From NCBI RefSeq assembly GCF_000264995.1, contig NW_006767434.1:1333725-1397724 (forward strand): 64,000 bases of DNA. Reading direction: 5' to 3'. Source of the DNA: Punctularia strigosozonata HHB-11173 SS5. Its lineage: Eukaryota; Basidiomycota; Agaricomycetes; Corticiales; Punctulariaceae. Positions within the stretch are counted from its first letter, which is position 1. The number at the start of each line of letters is the position of its first letter. The notes under the pieces were generated by a model that did no database searches, was not told the origin of the DNA, and saw nothing but the letters and a program-made list of their open reading frames with translations. A program made the translations under genes and the position numbers. Of this stretch, positions 24,493 through 35,296 are shown in pieces.

Positions 24493-27400
24493 ATGGACTA
24501 CGACGATGTCTCGGACCGGCCGGCTGATACGTCCTCGTCGTTGACCGCGCCGCCTCCGGTCGATTATCCCAACGTTCGCCAATCAGGGCAGAAACCGCGG
24601 GCAATGAGGCGGGAGGCGAGCGGCGATGTGGATTGCCACTTGTGAGCTAGAGCCAGCAAGGATATCACCTCGCGCATTCATGCTTACGCGTACCTGTAAG
24701 CGTCTTGAGCAGAAGTAAGCACGCTATTCAAGGATCGGAAGTTGGATCCCTTTGAACATCTCCCCTAGTCTTTGGTCACCAAGGGTACAAGGGGAAACAG
24801 AAAGAGATCTTCCAGGCCGCGGTACGAGGTCTGTCGCTCGCATGCTGTAGTCGTCGAGTGAAGGCTCGACCTTCCACGCAATCTTGCAGGCGCCGATGTG
24901 TTCGTGCTTGCGCCGACAGGAATGGGCAAGGTGTGCGATTTTGTCATAATAGCCCCCTCTATACCTCATTGAGTGCGACATTTCAGAGCGTTTGCTTCCA
25001 GGTACCAGCTATAGCAGACAAGGCAAGTTGGTGCGAAGCTCGTGCCTAATGGACAGAACATGACTGCATCTCGTATAGCATGGAATCACGATTGTTATCT
25101 CGCCTTTATTATGTGGGTCATGTTCGGATGCTGTCCGCGCAGTATAACTAACGCAGGTATGAAACATAGCGCTCATGAAGAATCGTATGATGAACCGAGT
25201 ACATGTTTCCCACTGAAAAAGACTTATCTTGTTGAAAAGAGGTCGCAAATTTACACAAGAAATATCGTTACGCTGCGGCGCTCACCTCCGAGACACCACC
25301 GGACGAAAGGCTCGCGGTAAGCAGTCGTCGTGGCTTTCCATGCTGTCCTGACTGATATCTCCTCTACCCGTAGATCATAAAGGATATATCAAGCGGTCAC
25401 CCCCGGAATCGCTTATTGTATAGTGCGTGTAGGCGCAAACCTGGTATTGTATTACCTCAGATTGATGCTCTCAACAGTTACTCCGGAAAGGCTTTCTTCC
25501 GCGGATTTTAGCAAGTTGCTGCAGAAAGTTTATCAGAACGGTGAGCTCAACAGGTTCGTCGTAGACGAGGTGAAGTGATTCGCTTGGGAATCGCTACAGT
25601 TTTAACATGGATTGACGTTAATTCCCTCAGGCCCATTGTATCTCGGTGATTTGCGCCCGCCGTTTTGTTCGCTGAACAGTCGCTTACTTGTGCATAGGAA
25701 TGGGGGCACGATTTTCGTGCGGAATACCGCAAGCTGGGATCACTACGAGATCGCTTTCCCGATGTACCTATTATGGCGCTCACCGCCAGTGCGACTCCCC
25801 AGTAAGCGCATGTGTCATCGAATATCCGCATCTGATGGTCGTTCGCCATCAGCGTCGTCGAGGACATCATCTCCAACCTCAAGATGTCAAGAGATCATCT
25901 ATACAAAGTCGTCCACCCCTTCAATAGAGCAAATCTGTACTACGAGGTCAGTCACCATCGTCGTTGCACATGATACCCCCTGACGCACCCGAGCAGGTCC
26001 GGTACCTATCAAACGCGGACCCAGCGTTACACATGCATGACGTATATGAATATATATCCACGTTGCATCGCCGGCGAAAGCGCGCGTCCTCCGGCATCGT
26101 CTACTGCCGCACTCGTGCCATATGCGATCAACTGTCCCAGTATCTTCGCGCGAAGGGTTTAAGCGCCCGTCCGTACCACCGCGGCGTCAAGTGAACCTCC
26201 TCAGATTTCGTCATGACGGGATACTCATGAGAGATGTTGATATTATAAGGCCTCAGCTCCTGGACAAGACTCTGAGGGAATGGGAGATGGGTGGTTCCGG
26301 AGAAGGCGGCGTTGACGTGGTGCGTACCTTGGCTGCAATCACCACCTGTACTCATATCTATCACAGGTCTGTGCGACGATAGCCTTTGGTATGGGCATTG
26401 ATAAACCTGACGTCGTGAGTCAAGAGTTGCCACCTTTTATCCAGCTTCATCCAACCCCACATCGTGCAGAGGTATATCATACATTATGACCTGCCAAAGA
26501 GCCTTGAAGGTGGGTGTGATTGACTAATTCGCTTCCTAGCAGAGACTGATCACCGCTCAGGCTACTATCAAGAAACAGGCATGTAAACTGCATCCGCGCT
26601 TGAATATGGGCGCTAATGCGGTTTGGCAGGACGGGCAGGCCGTGACGGATCCGTGAGATCGCATATATCCACAAAAATGTTGCACTAATATACTTGACAA
26701 CTCAGCCAGCTAAATGCGTCCTCTTCTACTGTACGCTGATTTGTTTCTGCCCCATGGTCGATATTAATCATGCTGTCCATCCAGCGCGAGAGGATGCTCT
26801 CCGAATAAGGAAGCTAACCGGTGATGCCAACAACCGCCGCATGGCGGCCAATGGGCCGCCTCCGAGCCAACGCGCCATGAATAGCCTGCGCGCGGTATGC
26901 ACCTCGGCATGCTCACATAAGACCATCGCTCACGTACGAACGCAGTTGGAAGCGTTCGCAGAAAGTGTGAACATTTGCCGTCATGTTGTGCGTTCATCCT
27001 ACCGCTGTCAGTGACCTGACGCTGATGCTTGCCAGTCTCTTTGCCGCTACTTCGGCGAGGTCATTGATGATAAGGACCCCGAAGTTCTCAGGCGTTATTG
27101 CAATGCGATGTGTGATGTAACTCCTTCCTCAACGCCAATGAATGCTACCTGGACTGACCCGGCGTTCAGGTCTGCAAATACCCGGACAAAGTTCGAGATC
27201 GGAAATCGAACCTGTCTTCTGATGAATGGGTCAGTTCCCAAGCTGCGACAATACAGCGCACCAACGCGAACTTCGACGACGACGACGACGTTGATGGCTA
27301 CCCGAGGCCTCGACCTCGACCGGTTGCACAGACAGTGACCAGCTCGGAGTCAAGATTACAGCAGTACCCTGCAGCTGGTCTCCAGAACAATCGCATAATG

Positions 27401-28404
27401 CAACCGCCCTCGGCACCTTGGAGGGGACCCTCCCATCTGCCAAAAGAGAATCGGCCATCGACGTCTGGCACCTCGTCGAAGAGGGGCTTTTCTCCTGGCC
27501 CCCCGGTTGCACCCACCAAGCGCCCGAGAAATGAATACGACCCGTTAAGCTCAAGTGAGTGCGGCGGCTTTGGTCTAGTCTGTTTTCTCAAATACCACTC
27601 TGCTCAGAGGTCAAGCAGTTTGCGTCGCTCGGAACGGTCAAGAAACCTTTCAAGCCACCCCTCATGATCTCGAAGCCGACAGTCCGCAGCGTGGACATCG
27701 ATCTATCAGAGGATATCGCCCTGGAACATCCATCGAAGGGGGAAGACCGCAACGTTGCTAAGCGACCGAGGAAGAGATCTATTTCGCCAGTTCCAACGCC
27801 GCGGGAAAAGGGGGATCCGGTCTTGTTGGATGACGCTGCCCCAATGCGTAGCTGTGCGTGGCGCCTGTCCCTGCGGAATACTCGGCTAACACCTCTTAGC
27901 ATCGCCGGTGGATGGACTAGAGGACGTCATGATCAACCTAGACGTTGGATTCTCACAGAAGATATCGGTCAGTCCGTTCAGCATCCAATAGTTTCGGGGT
28001 TGATCATCCTCTTTAGCCTTCTGTACGACACGGCGCTTGCGCGCGAATGTCTAAGGCGCTTCGGAAAATTCTTCGCAAACATGGAGACAAGTATCACGAG
28101 GCCTGGTCTTCGCTGGACCACGATGCGAGGTGAAAGTGTACCCGTGCCAAGATTACCTATGAGACTGACGCTCACGTGTAACAGGGCCGAGCTGATCACG
28201 TCTACCACCAAGAAGACGGAGTTCTCCATCTTCTCCATGTGTACAACGGAGGAGGGCTACCGATCTCGCACCGAGACCATGTTAGATGCGATCAAGACCC
28301 TGTCTTCTCCCGAGGCTTGGACGGACAGCTCCGCAGACGATGATTATGAGGATGCACGAGAAATCGTTCAGTTCATCCGCGACGCTTCCCGTCTGACACG
28401 TTGA
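24493..28404 (+). CDS. RecQ-family ATP-dependent DNA helicase
   Basis: I resolved 28 exons: 24493-24641, 24701-24714, 24769-24828, 24890-24930, 24987-25022, 25079-25112, 25170-25184, 25240-25316, 25374-25422, 25478-25569, 25631-25645, 25698-25801, 25853-25946, 25997-26190, 26250-26319, 26367-26414, 26470-26509, 26561-26578, 26630-26652, 26706-26730, 26785-26894, 26946-26987, 27036-27116, 27170-27554, 27608-27853, 27900-27967, 28017-28129, 28185-28404. They give 820 residues. Motifs in order: [10 protein letters not shown] (RecQ motif 0), [10 protein letters not shown] (Walker A, about 79-88), FVVDEAHCISEWGHDFR (DEAH), [40 protein letters not shown] (motif VI, about 380-389), then Zn-binding cysteines CRYFGE...CNAMCDVCKYP. 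There is no HRDC domain, as in the RECQ5-like class. Introns 25023-25078 and 26579-26629 start with GC. The role is 3'-5' unwinding in recombination and replication repair. Confidence 0.93.
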
Positions 28405-28533
28405 GCGTATCTAAACTCCGGGTACGATATTGGAGCGCATCGTGATCGGAACGCGGCGCGCATGTATATTCACGTAGACAGCCCTTGAGCCATAAATACT
28501 TGAAATGTCGGGAAGAGAGCGCAGAAGTATCCT

Positions 28534-29706
28534 CTACTGGCAAGCCCAATTATTATACCGTCGAGACTGAGGGCCAGAACTCAGTCGCACGACCACGACC
28601 GTGACATTGTCAGAAGTCCATTTATCCAAAGCGGTTCGGACCAAGATCGAGCTCGCATCACCGGGGTTTGCCTGTGCACGGACGATATTCACCGCCTCCT
28701 GGTCACTCATCACATCCCAGAGCTGTCGATAGAAGAGTATTGTGAGCTAACCGCAGAAAACGAAGGACCAGCGGCATCGCGCACCCCGTCACAGGCGATG
28801 ATCATGAATTCGTCCACCTCTTCCAGCACGGTCCGCGTCGTGTAGGGTTCCGCGATCACCCACTGCTTCAAGTCGTGGTCGCCAAAACTGCGCGAGATCG
28901 CAAGGTATGCTTGCACGCGCCCTAACCAGACGTTGCCGTTCGCGGCCTCGATCCGCGCTCGCTCGTCCGCGTGGCTCGGTAGGTGGTCGCGCGTGAGGCG
29001 AACGGCCGTTCCGGCGCGGCAGAGCACGACTCGTGAGTCTCCGACGTTCGCGCAGTATAGCACGCGTTGTGGCGCCTTCCCTTGCGCTGACGGGCAATTG
29101 GGTTCGGCGGCGCCGTCTTCTAGGCGCACAACTGCGACTGCCGCTGTGCTTCCAGGATCCTTTGTCGGATCCGACTTGTCCAGCTCTTTGATCTTCTCAT
29201 CTGTATCGAGGAAGGTCTGTCGGAGGACATCGAGTAAGGGTTCGTGTGGATGTTGGTGCATGTTCTGTAGCAACACCTGCAAAAGGCGGGTGCATCAGCG
29301 TTCTGAAGGAACAGCGGTGTAAGGTGTAAAAGAGGACGAGCTATGTCGGTCTCACCTCGTGCAAATGTTCGCCGCAATATCTGGCGACGTCGATGCTGCC
29401 GCCGTGACCGTCGTAGACGGCGAAGAATCCCTGCCCGTGTATCCCACCGAACTCGGGGACGATCGCGTGCACATCTTCCATAGTCGGGCGATGACCCTGC
29501 TCCGAGTGCGCGTGCGCCTGCAGCAGCCAAGTATGAGGGTTCTCGGTCGTCTGAAGTTTTTTCAGTCATACACGGTGGGATTCAGTAAGGGTACCTACGG
29601 CAGGGTCGGGGGTTGCGATGGTTTTCGGTGGCCCAGTTCGCCGGGACGCCCACAAGCGGCTATGGAAGGACTCGGGAACAGGATGTGATCGGATATCGTG
29701 GGTCAT
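28534..29706 (-). CDS. Type 2C protein phosphatase, Ptc1-like
   Basis: Exons 29706-29599, 29550-29356, 29276-28785 and 28722-28534 give 327 residues. The metal-binding PP2C motifs occur in order: GHRPTMEDVHAIVPEF, FFAVYDGHGGSIDVARY, GSTAAVAVV, VLYCANVGDSRVVLCR, AISRSFGDHDLKQWV, IIACDGLWDVMSDQEA and SDNVTVVVVRL. The DG pairs coordinating Mn/Mg are intact. The overall length and the short N terminus resemble yeast Ptc1, which dephosphorylates MAP kinases of the osmotic-stress and cell-wall pathways. Exon 1 (starting MTHDIRSHPVPESFHSRLW) was chosen because it joins in phase 0 across a 48-bp intron; it is the weakest part of the model. The gene is tail-to-tail with RecQ, only 129 bp apart. Confidence 0.92.
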
Positions 29707-31000
29707 TTTGCTTGGGATGTTGATGGAGGGGTGTTTGTCGCGAAGGATGCCGTTGGGATATTGGCAGGGGTGAACTAAAAGCGCTCGTCTTATATCTTCA
29801 AGAGAAGTGCCACACAGGCAAATGGCTTTGTCCTGCAAGTGAGATCCACGACAGTGCTGGCCGCAATGAGCTGTACAGCCATGCTCATAAGTACGATATC
29901 CAGTGACTCCATATCGAGAATACTGTGGCATTATAGACATACCATCGTGCTGTCCGATCGACAAGTCAACACAACCACATGCGACCCCGCACCGCGGCGG
30001 TCCTCAACAATACAACGGCGCACGCTAATTAGACAAGCAGGTGACAACCTCCCCGCCACATCCCTGCTCAAATGTACGCGTCCAGCGCTAGTGCCGAGCG
30101 TCAAGAGACACTCAGAGTTTTCCTATCTTTGCGATCTTAACGCCAACGGCCAAATTCGAACGCAGCTCGGGGCAGTGCGTGCAGCGTGAGGACAGATCGG
30201 AACAGCTTCGGAGTCCGTACTAGTGGCCGAGGATGGCACAAAGAACGCCCAGCTTTTTTGCGCAGCAAATACGGACATCACGGCCCCAAGGGCGTATTGT
30301 TTTCTTTGTACGTGTTCGTGTCCGAGAAACGAATCGTCAGCTCTAGGCCTATCATCATAAGAATCGAGCGCCTTCTTTGCGAAGAGGCAGGGCTACATAC
30401 CGTACGAGGCGTTGCAGTCGTGAGTCGCAGTGTGCCTGACTCTCAGCTATGATTCCCGTTGGACTCCGACGGAAAATACGTAACGTCTGGTCTCCCCAGT
30501 CAGACTCTCGATGAACAATGAAGACAGTCGTTCACACGCATGAGCCCAACGTCGACGCCGTTACACTGCGGGAAACAGGCTGAATCTGGGCAAAATATAT
30601 CAGAGATAATTTGCAAAATAATTCAGAAACGCTATGAGCTAAGTTGACCCAAATGATGTCAAACTTACTGCAAAGAGACGGGGAAAGTAGTCATATTCTT
30701 GACATATATCTGCATCCTTGAGATAAGTCTGACATAACCTCAGACTAGCTTAGCTGCAAATATGTCAGTAACAACTATACAACATTTTTTTGATATGTTT
30801 TTCCCAGATTTAAGGGATTTCCCGCTGTGTTATGTATGGTCATTGGTGGCGCGTGCGGAGACTCGGACTCGTACGTGTACATTGTCGGTCATCTCTACTC
30901 AACATGTACACCGAGGCTCTGGATTCGCGATAAAAGCTGGTCACGCACCAGATACTTGCAGCGCTTATTCACTGTAGCTGGACCGCCAGCGAATTACGAG

Positions 31001-31051
31001 TCGGAAGGAGGACATAAAGTCGTAATTTACGACTTCATGTCCTCCTTCCGA
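31001..31051. repeat. 51-bp near-perfect palindrome
   Basis: Arms of 25 nt (31001-31025 and 31027-31051) surround a single T at 31026, with one mismatch. The left arm begins TCGGAAGGAGGACAT. It would form a stable cruciform or, in RNA, a tight hairpin. Confidence 0.9.
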
Positions 31052-31211
31052 ACATTGCACTACTCCATGCGAGGCTCAACTGGCCGGGATCTATGCTACG
31101 TGGTATCTCCTCGGCTCTATGATCCAAAGCGCAAGTCGTTCCCCGAGATTTCTGGGAGGTCTGTGCACCGGGACTTGACCAAAGGAGCCAATCCACCTTC
31201 CGTCACGGAAG

Positions 31212-31268
31212 GCGGAATAACTGTGCGGCTCGACTTCACGGTGAAGTCGAGCCGCACAGTTATTCCGC
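31212..31268. repeat. 57-bp perfect palindrome with 1-nt centre
   Basis: Arms 31212-31239 and 31241-31268 are exact reverse complements over 28 nt, with G at 31240 as the centre. The left arm begins GCGGAATAACTGTGCGGC. It has no sequence in common with the palindrome 160 bp upstream. Confidence 0.95.
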
Positions 31269-31400
31269 ATCCGCTCCTGGTATAAGAGCTCGCTGGATGC
31301 TCGATATAGGGCCAACTACATCTTCTCCTGATACATCCATCACCTCATTACTGCAAAGCAATCATAAACTTCCACATCTCAATCATCCCCTCATACTACC

Positions 31401-31932
31401 ATGCGCTCCACTCTCATCGTCGCTGTCCATTACGCCGGTGCCTCCGTCTTCATCTACGAGAAGTCGGATGGTACGCTGGTCTTTTATGAAATCGTTCGCG
31501 GAGGTGTCCAGGTATGTGCCCTTGCCCCTTATTTTATCAACGACGAGCCTCATGAACGTTATATCGATCACGCAGGTGCCCACGAGCCCTTCGTCGTCGT
31601 CGCAAGTTAGAAAGGAGCTGCCCGCGGCCTCGGCCCGGCCCGTCGTTCTGCAGGCGGCGGTCACCGGTCTGAGGTCGGTCGAGAGGGGCTTGAAGAGGCT
31701 CGGTTCCATCGTCACTGGAAGGCGCAAGATGCCGGCGGTCGTCGAGATCAAGGTCGAGGTCGAGGTCAAGGTCGAGGAGGAGGTGCAGGAGATGGACTGG
31801 GATATGGTGCTCGGTGAGGGTCAAGCGACGGTGGAGAGGAGGAAGGCGATGAAGAAGGGCGTAATGGGGTCGAGGAAGGCTATGGTGGAGAGGAAGGGAG
31901 CGATTCGGCGGGCAGGTCAGGTTGATGTCTAA
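31401..31932 (+). CDS. Small orphan protein, intact member of a dispersed pair
   Basis: Exons 31401-31511 and 31576-31932, joined by a 64-bp GTATGT...CGCAG intron in phase 0, give 155 residues. Exon 1 encodes MRSTLIVAVHYAGASVFIY and more. Exon 2 is Ser-rich at first (SPSSSSQVRKELPAA), then has LKRLGSIVTGRRK and a charged Val/Glu/Lys repeat (IKVEVEVKVEEEV). The C terminus is basic. I know no family for it. Coding status is supported by the copy at 60118-60631 (minus), where exon-2 codons keep frame and sense over KELPAA-ARPV-VTGL-LKRL-TGRRK although the DNA has diverged. The function is unknown; homology with that copy continues downstream to about 32250. Confidence 0.55.
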
Positions 31933-32297
31933 GGGCGTCGGAGTGGGGGCGCAGGTGGAACTTCGCACTGCACTTCTTTAGGTGAGTCTTCCTGTTTTTT
32001 CGTTATGATTCCTTGTCTGAATCTCGTTCGCAGATTTTACAGATTCCAGGGACCAGGGACCAGGGACCGGCGACCAGGCTTCAAGAGACTCTGATGCGCT
32101 GATATTTGTTTTCGGTAAGCCTCCCTTCATCTCCATACATATGATCATAGGCTAACCATTTACACAGGCTCTACTAATCGCTTTGCTCTTCTTTTCAGGT
32201 CTTGGCTTGGCTTGGTTTCGGCTCCGGTTTCTAGCTTCGGTCTCTTGCGCTGGTCGCAAGGGGGCGCGAGGTTCGAGGGGTTGGAGGTGCGCGGATA
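31933..32297. other. Downstream homology block of the orphan gene
   Basis: This 365-bp stretch has no ORF I would call, but patches of it match the reverse strand at about 59790-60110: the GGCGCAGGTGGA start, an ACAGATTCC/ACAGATCC patch, and a TTCGGTTTC-type patch near 32210. It also contains a short tandem repeat of CAGGGAC (three units, about 32047-32067). Probably the duplicated unit was a longer multi-exon transcript, of which 31401-31932 is the first part. Confidence 0.45.
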
Positions 32298-32883
32298 TCG
32301 TTTGTGCATGGATGATGTTCGCGGTATCTTTGACTCTCGGCCCTCGTGCCCCCGGAGAGCGCGCGCCCGATTGCGAACACAGTCGGGCGCGTGCATCTCA
32401 CCCCAACTCCCTCACTGACACACATCTCTCTAGGTGCCGAACGCGCTTTACTGAATGTTGAGTTTTTCTTAGGAATTTCAAGTTCGTTGTCGACGCTCCG
32501 GGATGGGACTGGGTCGGGCAATGGAATGGAATGTTATAACAGCGTCATGTATCTCTCTGCGCTCAGTGTCTCCCGCATCATTGTGCAATGTATTCGCGAA
32601 TTCGATGACATACCTTGGGCTAATTTTGTGCGATTGCCCGTGTCTTCTTGCGCGGGGCACATCGCGAGGACCATGTCCATGGATCGTTGGTATGAACGGC
32701 CACGAGTGTATTGTCATGCATCCACAAAGGGAGATGATCATGTCGAAGGGTACATTGAACAGCGGCAGCGAGCAATGGAACCATTGATGTCACCAAGAAG
32801 ACCGAAACGGTATATGTGCAGAGAGAAATGATAAGGATAAGAGACAGAGAATCCGCGGAGCACTATGACGAGGAGTACGATGA
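32298..32883. repeat. Left copy of 586-bp duplication abutting the gap
   Basis: This stretch recurs at 33181-33766 with a constant offset of 883; I saw no difference where I compared the copies. It ends exactly where the Ns begin. No gene is evident inside it. Confidence 0.9.
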
Positions 32884-33180
32884 NNNNNNNNNNNNNNNNN
32901 NNNNNNNNNNNNNNNNNNNNNNNNNNNNNNNNNNNNNNNNNNNNNNNNNNNNNNNNNNNNNNNNNNNNNNNNNNNNNNNNNNNNNNNNNNNNNNNNNNNN
33001 NNNNNNNNNNNNNNNNNNNNNNNNNNNNNNNNNNNNNNNNNNNNNNNNNNNNNNNNNNNNNNNNNNNNNNNNNNNNNNNNNNNNNNNNNNNNNNNNNNNN
33101 NNNNNNNNNNNNNNNNNNNNNNNNNNNNNNNNNNNNNNNNNNNNNNNNNNNNNNNNNNNNNNNNNNNNNNNNNNNNNNNN
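32884..33180. other. Assembly gap (297 Ns)
   Basis: There are 297 undetermined bases. The same 586-bp sequence stands on both sides, as expected when two overlapping contig ends were scaffolded without being merged. ORFs crossing the Ns are meaningless. Confidence 0.98.
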
Positions 33181-33766
33181 TCGTTTGTGCATGGATGATG
33201 TTCGCGGTATCTTTGACTCTCGGCCCTCGTGCCCCCGGAGAGCGCGCGCCCGATTGCGAACACAGTCGGGCGCGTGCATCTCACCCCAACTCCCTCACTG
33301 ACACACATCTCTCTAGGTGCCGAACGCGCTTTACTGAATGTTGAGTTTTTCTTAGGAATTTCAAGTTCGTTGTCGACGCTCCGGGATGGGACTGGGTCGG
33401 GCAATGGAATGGAATGTTATAACAGCGTCATGTATCTCTCTGCGCTCAGTGTCTCCCGCATCATTGTGCAATGTATTCGCGAATTCGATGACATACCTTG
33501 GGCTAATTTTGTGCGATTGCCCGTGTCTTCTTGCGCGGGGCACATCGCGAGGACCATGTCCATGGATCGTTGGTATGAACGGCCACGAGTGTATTGTCAT
33601 GCATCCACAAAGGGAGATGATCATGTCGAAGGGTACATTGAACAGCGGCAGCGAGCAATGGAACCATTGATGTCACCAAGAAGACCGAAACGGTATATGT
33701 GCAGAGAGAAATGATAAGGATAAGAGACAGAGAATCCGCGGAGCACTATGACGAGGAGTACGATGA
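33181..33766. repeat. Right copy of 586-bp duplication abutting the gap
   Basis: This is the same sequence as 32298-32883. It begins exactly at the end of the Ns and continues into unique sequence after 33766. Confidence 0.9.
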
Positions 33767-34010
33767 GGTATGAGATACAAAATGTGTGCGTATCAGGCGT
33801 GGTGTCTAAACGAGTGGACGGGTGGTCGCGCCCACGCATGCTTATCTTCTACTGAAGATGAGTGCGAGGACGCTTGCAGCCCAGGGTGCAGTGTAGCAAG
33901 GGAAGAGGACACAATCATGGCTGGTATAAGAGCATGAATGTACGGAGTCCAAGAAGGTGCGGGTCCTTCCTTCGACCGATATCGGATGGAGACCACCGTA
34001 AGTTCGGGCT

Positions 34011-35296
34011 TCAATCCAAACTCAAGCGCGACAAGTGCTCGGCGTGCCTTCGGTGCTTCTGCACAGCGCCGGTGGGGAACGCCTCTGCGGCGCGTTTCTC
34101 GACGGTCTTCGTCGGGCTGACATGAGGCGACGAGCTCGCTGCGAGCACACCACTGGTCGTGGCGGCGGCGGAAGAGGTGGCCGAGTGCTCGTCGGCCGAG
34201 CCACCAATGGCCTTGGGCGCGACGTGCGAGGGGTCGTTGTGAGAGACATACCATCCAAGTGCGATCGCTCCAACAACAGCCTTTTGCACGAAAGAAGCCA
34301 TGAGCATGCATATTCAAGGGTATCGAAGTCAAAATTGCTTACAGCGAGCAGCAGCAATCCAATAACCCAGACCCAACGCGAGAAATGCGAGTGTCCGGAG
34401 CGCGTCTTCTTCAGCCAGCTGCTCTCCTTGTCTTTCTTGTGTGCCTCCTCCTTGACAACCATGCTGAACCGGCGCCAGAAGTCGTCGCCCTTCTCGCCGC
34501 GGCGGGGGATGAGCGTTTCCTCGCCATTGCCACGGATGATCGCCTTCTCGTCAAACTTGACGCCGTCGTCGGACTGGGGCTTCGCGGGGCGCGCGAAGAC
34601 GGGCGTGATTGGCGAGAGCGCCGGGAGCGGGTGCGGCGTGGAAGGCACCGACGTCGGGCTGCGCGGGATCGCGGAGGCGAACTGCGCCTGCGAAGGCGAC
34701 GGCATGGGCATCTGGATCTGGGGCTGCTGACGGTGCATCTCGGGTTGGGGAGAGCGCATCGCGGCGGGCGGGGGTGACTTCAGGCTGAACTGCGTCACGG
34801 GCGCGACGTAGCCAGGCTTGGGGGCAGCGAGCGGGATCGGCTGGTGCTGGTGCTGGTTCTGGACGTGCAGCGTGCCTGCCGGGTCGGCGAACGGATCTTG
34901 CTTCTTCTTCTTCTCCGAGGGAGGAGAGGCGGGAGGGGTATGCACGTTGTAACGCGGCGGCGGGATGTCGTCGTCGTCCGAATCGGAGTCGTCCATTGCG
35001 CCCGACATCAACATGCCCAGTGCAGCCGCGCCGGATTGGCGCTTGGCGTCGTCGTCGAGGTAGTTGTCATACCTGTGTTTCGGAGCGGGTGTCAGTAAAG
35101 AGAAGTGAGACACGGGATGACGGAAGCGGCGCTGTGCAGTAACGTACATGTTGTAGGCAGATGATCTGCTATTGGGGTCGTCTGCCTTTGGGCGCGGAGC
35201 GAGCGGCTTTGTCTATAGCAAAAGATGAGTAAGCGATTCGTATTCGAGGACTAGCGAGCGTGCCATTTGAGGAGTGCGACCGAACTGCGCCGTCAT
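34011..35296 (-). CDS. Single-pass membrane protein, basidiomycete-specific
   Basis: Exons 35148-35212, 34343-35072 and 34011-34280 join in phase. A first exon, 35252-35296 (MTAQFGRTPQMARSL), is tentative because its intron would be only 39 bp. The model gives 369 residues. The first 260 or so are disordered and rich in Pro, Gln and Ser, with an acidic patch (DDSDSDDDDIPPP). Then come a conserved stretch DDFWRRFSMVVKEEAHKKD, SSWLKKTRSGHSHFSR, and one membrane helix WVWVIGLLLLAAVVGAIAL interrupted by an intron. About 75 Ser/Thr/Ala-rich residues follow. I recall similar DDFWRRFS-SSWLKKT-WVWVIGLL proteins as common and uncharacterised in agaricomycetes. The gene is divergent from SMC6. Confidence 0.8.

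Larger units (their letters stand above)
29707..31400. other. Non-coding region with palindromes
   Basis: This 1.7-kb region lies upstream of the PP2C gene and of the orphan gene at 31401. An AT-rich part (about 30590-30800) precedes two long palindromes (31001-31051, 31212-31268). No gene could be supported: plus ORF 30827-31285 simply reads through both palindromes. Confidence 0.6.

Noticed and set aside
24297-28404. First impression of a decayed helicase pseudogene made of short ORFs
   Set aside because: When small introns and micro-exons are applied, all RecQ motifs join in one 820-residue frame with no stop.
32346-33714. Two identical 161-residue ORFs suggesting a tandem gene pair
   Set aside because: They lie in the 586-bp sequence repeated around the assembly gap and have no domain. 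One of the two copies is probably artificial.
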